DNA of 52,306 nucleotides, from contig NZ_JARBTM010000019.1 in the NCBI RefSeq assembly GCF_029240175.1, forward strand, positions 1 through 52,306. Direction: 5' to 3'. This DNA is from Anaerosolibacter sp. GTDB taxonomy: Bacteria; Bacillota; Clostridia; Peptostreptococcales; Thermotaleaceae. Made by a program: the position numbers and the translations under genes. The notes beneath the pieces were generated by a model that was not told where the DNA came from, made no database searches, and saw only the letters and a list, made by a program, of their open reading frames with translations. Shown one piece after another: positions 16,759 through 24,185 of this stretch (position 1 is its first letter; the number at the start of each line of letters is the position of its first letter).

Positions 16759-17116
16759 CTTTTGAACCTCCTCTTACTAAACGAAGTGAATATCTTCTCT
16801 CCAAGTAATCTACCAATTGTTTCACCATGCCCACATAATTACTATTCAATACATCCCACTCTCTTTTGTAGTTGGCATAGATGTAACGCTTCACACTGGT
16901 AGGCGGTAGATATCGATTTGGCTTTTCCTCTCCAAATTCCTTATATACACATAGCCTCGAAATTCTCCCATTGCCGGTCTGCAGATTCATGGGATTGATC
17001 CCATGCTCAATCTCACTTCTGTGGACCAATGCATACCAATAAAAATCTCCTACACTGCCTCTTACATAACCATACTTATATTTACCATCATCAACTTTAA
17101 TATTATAATTATCCAC
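16751..17116 (-). CDS. Hypothetical protein (121 aa), coupled to flavin reductase
   Basis: A 121-residue soluble protein with many aromatic and basic residues (NYNIKVDDGKYKYGYVRGSV, GDFYWYALVHRSEIEHGINP, ISRLCVYKEF). The end is helical and basic (MVKQLVDYLERRYSLRLVRG). Family not recognised. It overlaps the flavin reductase start, so the two are translated together. An AGGAGGTAGAGCATCAAGTG leader sits upstream of the ATG. It reads as a genuine gene because of the coupling and composition. Confidence 0.65.
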   Translation of the reverse strand: MDNYNIKVDDGKYKYGYVRGSVGDFYWYALVHRSEIEHGINPMNLQTGNGRISRLCVYKEFGEEKPNRYLPPTSVKRYIYANYKREWDVLNSNYVGMVKQLVDYLERRYSLRLVRGGSKDE

Positions 17117-17252
17117 TTGATGCTCTACCTCCTGCTTTAGACGATATTTCTCTTAGTGTGCTATAGTTATATTCATTATTCTTGCCATTTAGGCATATTT
17201 TTTACCATAGCAGCTAAATTTTATCCATCGTCATCAGTGAGGAGTGAATAAT

Positions 17253-17678
17253 ATGATGAATCTCTATGCTATCGGACGCAGCTTATTGCTCTACCCCCTA
17301 GGAGTTTGTTGTATCTATTATAGTCATATTCTCCTTTCATTGGATTACTTGGTTTGGTTTGATGTTGTAACCGAAAAAAAGAATACCTTCTTTATCTATC
17401 TCTTAGCAAACCATGCCATTGGCGGTATAGTAATGGCTATTACAGGCTTCGTTCTCCTATTCTACCTCATCTTTAAGGCAGTATCCACGCTCCTGACTCA
17501 CCAACATATGCTCCCATGGCTTCAAATGATGATTTTATTATGGATTTCCCTATTATCCATATCATTGATCTATCACTCCATATTTCTTTACGAAATTTCT
17601 ATTTCCCTGCTTTTTTTCTGCATCAGCATTTTTTTCTTTTTTCTTATTTCTCATTACTTTATGTTTTCATCAAAATAA
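17253..17678 (+). CDS. Hypothetical membrane protein (141 aa)
   Basis: About 141 residues with four predicted membrane spans (YAIGRSLLLYPLGVCCIYYS; IYLLANHAIGGIVMAITGFV; LPWLQMMILLWISLLSISLI; SISLLFFCISIFFFFLISHY). No family recognised. The start is ATG 17253, eight bases after GAGGAG; an upstream in-frame GTG overlaps that site. It is divergent from the 121-aa gene and stands alone. Confidence 0.55.
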   Translation: MMNLYAIGRSLLLYPLGVCCIYYSHILLSLDYLVWFDVVTEKKNTFFIYLLANHAIGGIVMAITGFVLLFYLIFKAVSTLLTHQHMLPWLQMMILLWISLLSISLIYHSIFLYEISISLLFFCISIFFFFLISHYFMFSSK

Positions 17679-17704
17679 AGGCAAAAGAGCGTATTTAAAA
17701 AGTA

Positions 17705-17731
17705 AATCCACTGTCATTTTTACAGTGGATT
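17705..17731. terminator. Hairpin between convergent genes
   Basis: AATCCACTGT / ACAGTGGATT, ten base pairs, between the membrane protein and the small minus-strand gene. On the minus strand it is followed by TACTTTTTAAA, a modest T-run. Confidence 0.6.
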
Positions 17732-17738
17732 AAAAAGA

Positions 17739-17879
17739 TTATGCGATAGATTTTAAGAATTCCTTTTTCCTACTAGTCATTTCAGTATACTCGGCTTCAG
17801 AGATTCTTCCGTTTATCAGCAGATCATCACATAAGCTGATAAATCTCTCAATGATATCCGCAAGTTGTTTTTCTTCCAT
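17739..17879 (-). CDS. SHOCT-like small protein (46 aa)
   Basis: A 46-residue peptide: MEEKQLADIIERFISLCDDL then LINGRISEAEYTEMTSRKKE and FLKSIA. A first helix, then the turn NGRISEAEYTEM resembling the SHOCT pattern (L...G.IT..EF...K..L) and a basic last helix. Such short C-terminal or stand-alone domains are thought to mediate oligomerisation. The ribosome site GTGAGGGGGAAAAAA before the ATG and a hairpin after the stop support a real gene. Below the size usually listed. Confidence 0.65.
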   Translation of the reverse strand: MEEKQLADIIERFISLCDDLLINGRISEAEYTEMTSRKKEFLKSIA

Positions 17880-18019
17880 TTTTTTCCCCCTCACTGTATT
17901 TCTAACGTTAATCAACATTAGTAGATTATACGCCAGTGAAAGAGAAAATATACCTTATTCATTGATGATTTTTGATTTTTTTACATTTTTCGCATTTTTA
18001 AATGCAGTTTTTATAGCGC

Positions 18020-18901
18020 TTATTGTATATGCACATCTAAACTTCCTGCACCCATATCCATATCTATATTTATTTTCTTTTCCGCATCTTCATAGTTGGG
18101 TGAAAGATAGACCCCCTCTTGGTTGTTCCATCCTAGTTCCTTTAAGTTGCTGTCCTTTAGTGCCCCATCCAGTTTTACCTTCACCCCTACCGTGTCTGGA
18201 ATCGTCATGTTAATGTTTGCAGCCCCTGCATCTATTTTCACATTTGCCATTTCAATTATATTACCAAAAACCAATTCCAAATCCACCGCTCCTGCATCGA
18301 TGTCAATATCCTTAACATTTAGCTGACTAAAATCAACTGTCCCATTGGCTGCACCCATGTCCATATCTATATCCCATAACATATCTTCATTTAGGCGAAA
18401 GTGGTAATCCCTATCTTTTCTTTGGATTATAAATCTATGTTTTTTTTCTTTGAACTGCACATCCACAGTCTTTCCTCCATCACGGTGGCTCACCTTATTC
18501 TGTATATACGCATTGGGAACGTTGGCATCCACTAGAAATTCCTTTGTATTTCCGATAAATACATTACCAGCACCAAAATCCAAATCTAATACACCTCTAC
18601 TGGCGCCAGTTTCTTTGGTTATCTGAACATTCCCACCATTTATGGGTGACAATTGCCCTAATCTTTGCCCTTGGAAGAATCCATAGCCTATCAATATGAG
18701 AAAAAATAATATCCATGTAATCATAGGCACAAAAGCATTCTTTTTAAATATTATATTCACGCCGATGATTACAAAAACTAAGGGCCATAAATCATTGATT
18801 CCATCCCATAAAGACCAAGTGATAAACCCTAGATTTTCAAGCATCCAGAATATACCTAATAGGATCAGTATAATCCCTGCGCCTATATTCTTATTTTTCA
18901 C
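18020..18901 (-). CDS. LiaF-like membrane protein with toastrack (DUF4097-type) domain
   Basis: About 293 residues. The N-terminal 100 residues have three to four short membrane spans with the LiaF/PspC-associated pattern (GAGIILILLGIFWMLENLGF, LWPLVFVIIGVNIIF). The C-terminal half is a repetitive beta-helix-like toastrack domain, with recurring GAGNVFIG, DMGAANGTVDFSQLNVKDID, DAGAVDLELVFGN, DAGAANINMTIP and DMGAGSLDVHIQ. It starts at GTG 18901, one base after the PspC stop codon, so translation is coupled. In Firmicutes LiaF-like proteins restrain or report cell-envelope stress signalling; here there is no adjacent two-component system. Confidence 0.8.
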   Translation of the reverse strand: MKNKNIGAGIILILLGIFWMLENLGFITWSLWDGINDLWPLVFVIIGVNIIFKKNAFVPMITWILFFLILIGYGFFQGQRLGQLSPINGGNVQITKETGASRGVLDLDFGAGNVFIGNTKEFLVDANVPNAYIQNKVSHRDGGKTVDVQFKEKKHRFIIQRKDRDYHFRLNEDMLWDIDMDMGAANGTVDFSQLNVKDIDIDAGAVDLELVFGNIIEMANVKIDAGAANINMTIPDTVGVKVKLDGALKDSNLKELGWNNQEGVYLSPNYEDAEKKINIDMDMGAGSLDVHIQ

Positions 18902-18902
18902 C

Positions 18903-19325
18903 TTATTTCTCTCCCTTCCCTCTATAGATGACATAGATACCGCCTCCAATTAATAAAAGCGGCCATAGTCTGCCTATATCTAACCAGTGAAAAAATTGCT
19001 TTGAAAAAAAGAACAATCCTAAAACGATCAGTATAGTTCCAGCCAACATTCTATTTTTATGGCTTATTTCCTCCGGTGTACGATTCTCTCCGTGGACAAT
19101 AAATGTTTTTTCTTGTGTATGACTCGATACGCCTATTTGCTGTGGATTTTCAGGAATGATAATGATACTGACAATATATGCAATAAAGCCAATACCTCCT
19201 GGAATTGTGATAAGAACCCACAATAATCTGATAAGGGTTGGATCTAAATCTAAATATTCAGCAATACCACCGCATACGCCGCTAATGACACGATTATGTT
19301 TTGAGCGATATAATTGTTTTGACAT
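18903..19325 (-). CDS. PspC domain protein
   Basis: A 140-residue membrane protein. Residues 1-60 are a PspC domain (LYRSKHNRVISGVCGGIAEY, LDLDPTLIRLLWVL, GIGFIAYIVSIIIIPENP). The C-terminal part (about 90-135) has two more spans in the LiaF-associated style (MLAGTILIVLGLFFFSKQFF, LWPLLLIGGGIYVIYRG). PspC proteins act in membrane-stress responses. The gene is fused in translation with the toastrack protein downstream. ATG with GAAAGGGGAAGTAAA. Confidence 0.88.
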   Translation of the reverse strand: MSKQLYRSKHNRVISGVCGGIAEYLDLDPTLIRLLWVLITIPGGIGFIAYIVSIIIIPENPQQIGVSSHTQEKTFIVHGENRTPEEISHKNRMLAGTILIVLGLFFFSKQFFHWLDIGRLWPLLLIGGGIYVIYRGKGEK

Positions 19326-19453
19326 TTTACTTCCCCTTTCTTCCTTTCACAAGCCCGGGTGGGCGTATTCGTATAAGTTTCTTTCATAATATAGTACGGA
19401 GAAAAATCATAAAAGTATGCTGATAATTAATTGTTTAGAAGATAATTTAAATA

Positions 19454-19517
19454 ACGGGCAGGATTACCCTGCCCGTAAGAATCTGTGTTCATCAATAGGG
19501 GCGGGGTTTCCCCGCCC
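19454..19517. repeat. Paired short palindromes, copy B of a dispersed element
   Basis: ACGGGCAGG-ATTAC-CCTGCCCGT (19454-19476) and GGGCGGGG-TTT-CCCCGCCC (19499-19517), 22 bases apart, followed by GATTTGTATG. Copy C ends with a similar TAATATTTGTAGG tail. The second hairpin lies 12 bp past the VanW gene stop and may help end that mRNA. Confidence 0.6.
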
Positions 19518-19529
19518 GATTTGTATGTG

Positions 19530-20903
19530 TTACTCGTTTATTTCTGATTGTTTGACCCCTACATTAACAATTTTGGGTGAACTCATATATCTGTCAATAT
19601 TCATTGTCTTCACTTCCACTACCTTACCACTCTCATATACCTCTTTTATAAGCTTTGACTGATATCCCACATGACCTGGATCTATTACTTTTTTTTCGCC
19701 GATAAACATTGTTTCGTCGACAATTTCTTTGATAGGCGCTGGAACTGTGGAAATTGTTTGAGAGATTAGCTTTACTTCTTTATTATCATCTGTACTGAAT
19801 AATTCAAAAACGACTTGATTTCCTCTCACTTCACCATGAATAAAAATGTTGTAGGGCGTGTTATTTACAAATTTGAAATCCTTCGTTCCCCAAGATACAG
19901 CAGCATCACGGCTTAAAGGTACGTAGGGAACTGTAAGACTATGGTTATGTCTTTCTTGAATCTCTAGATCTAATAACAATACCGCATTGTATAATGTAGT
20001 TGATACTTGGCATATTCCTCCGCCTAATCCAGTTGAGACTTGACCATTCACATAAATTCCAGCCTCTTGGTAGCCATTTTCGATTGTTCTTTTGCCTACA
20101 ATCTGATTAAAAGAAAAGACTTGTCCTGGCAGCAATACGGTTCCATCAATCGTACTTACAGCTTGTTTTAAATTGTTTGTTCTTGTCCGATTCTTTGGGT
20201 CAAAGGTGGTACTGAAAACAGACACACGTTGTTTTACACCGCCCAGTTCTAACTGACTCTTTGGTATCGCTGGTAGGATTTCTTTTAATGGCATCTCCAG
20301 GGTAATATCTTTTTCGATGGAAGAAGGATCTATTATGGGAAATAGCTTCTCTTTATCGAATTTATATCCAGACTCTCCTCCTTTGATAACAACCGTTCCG
20401 TTTTCGTATGCATAGTAAGCATTTCGTGGCTCACTCAACGCTATTTGATCAAAGTAACTTAGTGATTCCACAAATTGTTCTTCGTTTTTTGTATACTCTA
20501 TGCTATAGGCTTTCCCTTGTTTATTGATTTCGTTATATAAAGTAACCTTTTCAAGCCATGTCCCCTTATTCTCAAGGATCTCTCTGATTTCATTCAGTAT
20601 GTCTAATTTATTGGTTCCATATCCCAACATACTTAATTCATATTCATGTGTATACGTTGTATTGCCATTTTCAAATATAAAAACAATTTTTTTATCCATC
20701 ATTTCTCTTTCAATTTCATCCAAAACCTCTTGAACTTCATCAATGTCTTTTTTTCCAATGGATATATCATTCACCATCACATTTTGCGGGAGAACCCTAT
20801 ATATCTTTCCAACACTGTTCATACCAAATGTTACAACGGGCATTGCCAATATAATGACGATACTTAAAGTAATAAAAAGCTTTAGCTTTAATATCTTTTT
20901 CAT
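19530..20903 (-). CDS. VanW family protein with G5 domain
   Basis: A 457-residue exported or membrane-anchored protein. An N-terminal hydrophobic segment (KLFITLSIVIILAMPVVTFG) is followed by a YoaR-like region (about 40-220), the VanW domain (about 225-355: FSTTFDPKNRTRTNNLKQAV, LPGQVFSFNQIVGKRT, GYQEAGIYVNGQVSTGLGGG, ICQVSTTLYNAVL, RHNHSLTVPYVP) and a C-terminal G5-like domain (about 370-445). These envelope proteins occur widely in Gram-positive bacteria; VanW is an accessory of vancomycin-resistance clusters with unknown function, and stand-alone copies are normal housekeeping genes. Start ATG 20903 after GGAGGTGAAACCT. Confidence 0.85.
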   Translation of the reverse strand: MKKILKLKLFITLSIVIILAMPVVTFGMNSVGKIYRVLPQNVMVNDISIGKKDIDEVQEVLDEIEREMMDKKIVFIFENGNTTYTHEYELSMLGYGTNKLDILNEIREILENKGTWLEKVTLYNEINKQGKAYSIEYTKNEEQFVESLSYFDQIALSEPRNAYYAYENGTVVIKGGESGYKFDKEKLFPIIDPSSIEKDITLEMPLKEILPAIPKSQLELGGVKQRVSVFSTTFDPKNRTRTNNLKQAVSTIDGTVLLPGQVFSFNQIVGKRTIENGYQEAGIYVNGQVSTGLGGGICQVSTTLYNAVLLLDLEIQERHNHSLTVPYVPLSRDAAVSWGTKDFKFVNNTPYNIFIHGEVRGNQVVFELFSTDDNKEVKLISQTISTVPAPIKEIVDETMFIGEKKVIDPGHVGYQSKLIKEVYESGKVVEVKTMNIDRYMSSPKIVNVGVKQSEINE

Positions 20904-21077
20904 AGGTTTCACCTCCAGGAGAATTCAATCTGTGTTTGCTTTTACTCAATAAATAAGTCCATATACCGATTATTAAAGGGGTTGTATCCTGTTCCTTATG
21001 TATTAGACTGATTAATTTATGAAAAGTTTCAGAGATATCTGCTCCTCTTATTTGAATATAAACCAATAATACCCATG

Positions 21078-21134
21078 ATCTGATAATTAAAGAAGATCCT
21101 TGGCAAACCCAAGGATCTTCTTTAATTATCAGAT
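21078..21134. terminator. Perfect 26-bp stem-loop past the ZIP gene
   Basis: The left arm ATCTGATAATTAAAGAAGAT plus CCTTGG and its exact complement enclose CAAAC. It is extremely stable but has only weak T-tracts inside its arms. It lies between the ZIP transporter and the VanW gene. Confidence 0.65.
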
Positions 21135-21139
21135 TTTCT

Positions 21140-21955
21140 CTATCCTAATGCCACATCCAGTGTCATCATTACAGCAAAACCAAGCATGGCGCCCATGGTA
21201 GCGATATCTGTATTTTTCTCCATCTGAGACTCAGGTATCAATTCTTCTACAACCACAAAGATCATAGCCCCGGCTGCAAAGGATAATGCATAGGGTAAAA
21301 TTGGCTTCATTATTATGACTGCAGCTGCTCCAATAACACCCGCTATGGGTTCTACCATCCCCGACATTTGGCCATACCAAAAGCTTTTCCATCGTGAAAA
21401 GCCCTCCCTTCTTAGAGGAACAGATACGGAAGTTCCTTCTGGAAAGTTTTGTAGTCCAATCCCTACAGCCAGCGCAATAGCACCTGCTAAGGATGCAGAA
21501 GGAAGTCCTGCTTTCAAAGCACCAAATGCTACGCCTACAGCCAATCCCTCAGGTATGTTATGAAGAGTTATGGCCAAAACCAATAAAATACTTCGATGCC
21601 AGCTAGTCTGGATTCCTTCGCTTTCTTCCTTTGGAAATCCAGGATGCAGGTGGGGTAGAAATTTATCTACAATGCGAAGGAATATTCCTCCCAATAAAAA
21701 GCCAGTAACAGCAGGAATCCACGGCGCCCCACCAGACTCTTCTGCCATTTCAATGGCAGGAGCCAGTAACGACCAAAAGCTTGCTGCGATCATTACCCCT
21801 GCAGCAAACCCTAACATCGCATCTAATACCTTACGATTTACAGTCTTAAATACAAAAACAACTGCAGCTCCTAATGCGGTAACGAACCAAGTGAAGCAAG
21901 TTGCTAAGAAAGCTTGGTATATAGGGTCCAGTTGAACAAACCATTCTACAATCAA
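21140..21955 (-). CDS. ZIP family metal transporter
   Basis: A 271-residue protein with about eight membrane spans. The two ZIP metal-site helices are clear: [20 protein letters not shown] (span 4) and [20 protein letters not shown] (span 5). A His-containing loop [14 protein letters not shown] lies between spans 3 and 4. The family moves Zn2+ or other divalent metals into the cytoplasm, and this short GufA-like branch is usual in bacteria. Start TTG 21955 is preferred because GGGGAGG stands at proper spacing; a frame extending further upstream lacks a site. It diverges from the interrupted solute-binding gene. Confidence 0.88.
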   Translation of the reverse strand: MIVEWFVQLDPIYQAFLATCFTWFVTALGAAVVFVFKTVNRKVLDAMLGFAAGVMIAASFWSLLAPAIEMAEESGGAPWIPAVTGFLLGGIFLRIVDKFLPHLHPGFPKEESEGIQTSWHRSILLVLAITLHNIPEGLAVGVAFGALKAGLPSASLAGAIALAVGIGLQNFPEGTSVSVPLRREGFSRWKSFWYGQMSGMVEPIAGVIGAAAVIIMKPILPYALSFAAGAMIFVVVEELIPESQMEKNTDIATMGAMLGFAVMMTLDVALG

Positions 21956-22170
21956 ATAATCGCCTCCCCTGAAGTTAGCCTTAGCTAACGAATCATTCCT
22001 CAATCCCATCATATGCCGTACCAAAAAATATGGTCACCTGAAATTACTGTGGTACAATGGTTTTTTGGCATGGGGGGATTCCCGTGGGATTAAGTAACCA
22101 TTATTTTTTTCCTGAATATAATGGCACTATATACCCAAATTCTAAATCTATGTTATTGGAGGGATTTTTT

Positions 22171-22914
22171 GTGAAAAACTTTAAAGCAATTGCTTTACTG
22201 TTAACCTTGGTGATGCTTCTGTCTGTTGCACTCACAGGCTGTGGCGAGAAGGAATTGATCAAGGTTAGACTATCAGAGGTAACCCACTCTGTATTCTATG
22301 CGCCTCAATATGTGGCGATCTCAGAAGGGTTCTTTGGGGAAGAGGGCCTTGAGGTTGAGCTAATTAACGGGCAAGGTGCTGACAAAGTAATGACTGCACT
22401 ATTATCTGATCAAGTAGAAATCGGTTTTATGGGCCCTGAAGCTTCTGTTTATGTGTACAATCAAGGCAAAGATGACTATGCAGTGAATTTCGCCCAACTT
22501 ACCCAAAGAGATGGTTCTTTCCTCGTAGCAAGGGAGCCTATGCCTAACTTTAGTTTTGAAGACTTAAGAGGCAAAAATATTATTGGCGGTAGAAAAGGCG
22601 GCATGCCTGAAATGACCTTTGAATATGTTCTCAGGCAACATGGCATAGATCCTGTAAAAGATGCAAATGTTCGAACAGACATACAATTTGCAGTGATGGC
22701 TGGAGCCTTCACAGGTGGTGAAGGAGATTTCGTTACATTGTTTGAGCCGGTAGCTGCCTCTCTTGAGAAAGAAGGTAAAGGTTATATCGTGGCATCCATC
22801 GGTGCAGAAGCTGGGTATATCCCATACACCTGCTACTCAGCAAAGAAAAGCTATATTGAGAAGAACCCAGAAGTGATTCAGAAGTTTACAAATGCTATTT
22901 ATAATACTATGTAG
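22171..22914 (+). CDS. ABC solute-binding lipoprotein (NMT1/SsuA-like), 5' part, interrupted by an element
   Basis: Encodes 247 residues of a solute-binding protein with a lipobox LTGC (Cys24). The body reads VRLSEVTHSVFYAPQYVAIS, EGFFGEEGLEVELINGQGAD, VEIGFMGPEASVY, typical of the NMT1/THI5-like group that binds thiamine precursors, sulfonates, nitrate or similar small molecules. Family length is about 330; this copy stops early in NAIYNTM because an 11.9-kb element is inserted after base 22910. The missing end, AKGMKWVESHSPEEIAQSIA onward, is at 34794-35070. Removal of the element joins the two in frame as 338 codons. The GTG start has TTGGAGGGATTTTTT. No permease or ATPase gene is adjacent, so the partner is unknown. 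In its present form it probably yields a truncated, non-functional protein. Confidence 0.88.
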   Translation: MKNFKAIALLLTLVMLLSVALTGCGEKELIKVRLSEVTHSVFYAPQYVAISEGFFGEEGLEVELINGQGADKVMTALLSDQVEIGFMGPEASVYVYNQGKDDYAVNFAQLTQRDGSFLVAREPMPNFSFEDLRGKNIIGGRKGGMPEMTFEYVLRQHGIDPVKDANVRTDIQFAVMAGAFTGGEGDFVTLFEPVAASLEKEGKGYIVASIGAEAGYIPYTCYSAKKSYIEKNPEVIQKFTNAIYNTM

Positions 22915-22928
22915 TACTATTCGTAAAA
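22896..22928. other. attL of the serine-recombinase element
   Basis: Host half ..TATTTATAATACT, central AT (22909-22910), element half GTAGTACTATTCGT then AAAA. The element half is the inverted match of the right-end half (GTAGTGCTATTCGT when read inward), with one mismatch in 14. The stop codon TAG that truncates the host gene is supplied by the element half. Confidence 0.85.
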
Positions 22929-23079
22929 TACATTTTTAAGACATGGCATAAAAATAATGTTGTATTTTCTTATTTCATGGTACTATTACTAGATTTTCTC
23001 GATTTATTATTGAAATTTGATATATAATACAATTAATGGTAATATATTCCTAATAATAATAAAGGAGCGTGATTATCAC

Positions 23080-23157
23080 ATGGGTGTATTTATCCCTACA
23101 TTAGTGCTTTTCACTCTATTTTGGTGCTATATATTGTACATGAGAAAAAACAAGTAA
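23080..23157 (+). CDS. Possible 25-aa hydrophobic peptide
   Basis: MGVFIPTLVLFTLFWCYILY then MRKNK: a single hydrophobic helix with a basic end. An AAAGGAG site stands 13 bases before ATG 23080, longer than ideal, so the ORF is doubtful. It could be a small membrane peptide of the element. No family recognised. Confidence 0.35.
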   Translation: MGVFIPTLVLFTLFWCYILYMRKNK

Positions 23158-23294
23158 TGTAGACCCTTTTTTCGGTTAATGCCTTGGTGTTGTATGAAGC
23201 ATTCATGCTGTGTCAGACTCAATTTCTACTTTTTATTTGGAATATCTTTGCTCTTTAGCATATTATAAAAATAAATGAACTTTGGAGGGCCAAT

Positions 23295-23507
23295 ATGGAT
23301 CATGTAATATCTGGTATAATGCTTACTTTAATCGGTTTTTTCCTTGGATTTATAACATATAAAAGATATAGCTTTTTCTGGGACTTCTTAAATACAAAAT
23401 TACTACGCAAGCTTTTAGGAGATACTGCCACGGTCATAGCATTATATGTGGTTAGTATCATGTTTATAGCTACAGGTATTCTCGTATCTTCAAGCATTCT
23501 TAAATAA
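23295..23507 (+). CDS. Small membrane protein of the element (70 aa)
   Basis: A 70-residue protein with two membrane spans (about 5-22: ISGIMLTLIGFFLGFITYKR; about 46-66: VIALYVVSIMFIATGILVSS) linked by a basic amphipathic stretch FLNTKLLRKLLGD. Good TGGAGGGCCAAT ribosome site. No family recognised. It is the first credible gene inside the left end of the element. Confidence 0.6.
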   Translation: MDHVISGIMLTLIGFFLGFITYKRYSFFWDFLNTKLLRKLLGDTATVIALYVVSIMFIATGILVSSSILK

Positions 23508-23788
23508 TATTTCTTAAAGCATAGCAAAATCTTATATTAGCCACACACCCTAGCTTCATTACGTCACAACTTCAATAAAATTCTATTTCATCAATTCTTT
23601 CAATTGGACTTTGCTGCTTTTTAGCGGCAGAAAGGCAGCATCATCCACGATAAATACTCAGCTACACCCACTTCCTTGGTCCATTGGTTTTTTGTATCAC
23701 TACTTGGTCTATTGTTATGAGAAATGTAACTAAATACTCATTGAATCCACAAATTCTATAATTAAAGAGTGCCTAAGCACTCTTATTT

Positions 23789-23971
23789 TCATTGGCTTGA
23801 CCCTTTTTCTAAATGATTTATCAAATGTTGATACATCTCCACCTGCTCTGCGTCAGAGAGGTTGTTGTCTCTTGCATATTCGCTTATTCTATTCCTCAGC
23901 ATGTAAAAAATCTGTTCAGAAAAAAGCTGCGCTACGTACTCCGAATTTTCCATATGAACAATTACTTTCAC
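23789..23971 (-). CDS. Small helical protein (60 aa), unknown
   Basis: A 60-residue protein, MKVIVHMENSEYVAQLFSEQ onward, forming two likely amphipathic helices (IFYMLRNRISEYARDNN and DAEQVEMYQHLINHLEKG). The helix-turn-helix spacing superficially resembles Spo0E-type phosphatases, but the diagnostic SQELD motif is absent, so I do not assign that function. A GGGGGCATATTCGTGAAAG leader precedes the ATG. The 281-bp stretch upstream of it on the plus side (23508-23788) shows nothing recognisable. Confidence 0.5.
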   Translation of the reverse strand: MKVIVHMENSEYVAQLFSEQIFYMLRNRISEYARDNNLSDAEQVEMYQHLINHLEKGSSQ

Positions 23972-24078
23972 GAATATGCCCCCCTTCTATTTCTATATCC
24001 TATGAAAGTACCGGGATGTACTATTAATAAGTTGATTAAAATAATCAATGCTTCATTACGTTTGATGCATGAAAATTT

Positions 24079-24130
24079 TGCATTATCTCATACTCGCATA
24101 TTAGAAATATTTGCAGTATGAGATAATGCA
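24079..24130. other. Perfect 16-bp inverted repeat
   Basis: TGCATTATCTCATACT and its complement with a 20-base loop. No adjacent T-run. It lies next to the terminator of the GGDEF-EAL gene, within the element. Confidence 0.6.
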
Positions 24131-24137
24131 GACACTA

Positions 24138-24185
24138 TAAATAAAGCTGTGGGTCTAGTAAATACTAGACCCACAGCTTTATTTA
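24138..24185 (-). terminator. Terminator of the GGDEF-EAL gene
   Basis: Perfect 22-bp arms (TAAATAAAGCTGTGGGTCTA.. and complement) with an AAAT loop. The stop codon of the minus-strand gene falls in the right arm. Confidence 0.8.

Noticed and set aside
20797-21066. 89-aa ORF across the start of the VanW gene
   Set aside because: Wrong frame over the VanW signal peptide, no ribosome site.
22025-22170. Thiamine-type (TPP) riboswitch before the solute-binding protein
   Set aside because: The family suggested looking, but no CTGAGA-type core or THI-box arms are present; only GATTCCCGTGGGATT-like weak pairing.
23789-23971. Spo0E-like aspartyl phosphatase on the element
   Set aside because: The 60-aa protein has the helix-turn-helix length but lacks the SQELD-type signature needed for the assignment.
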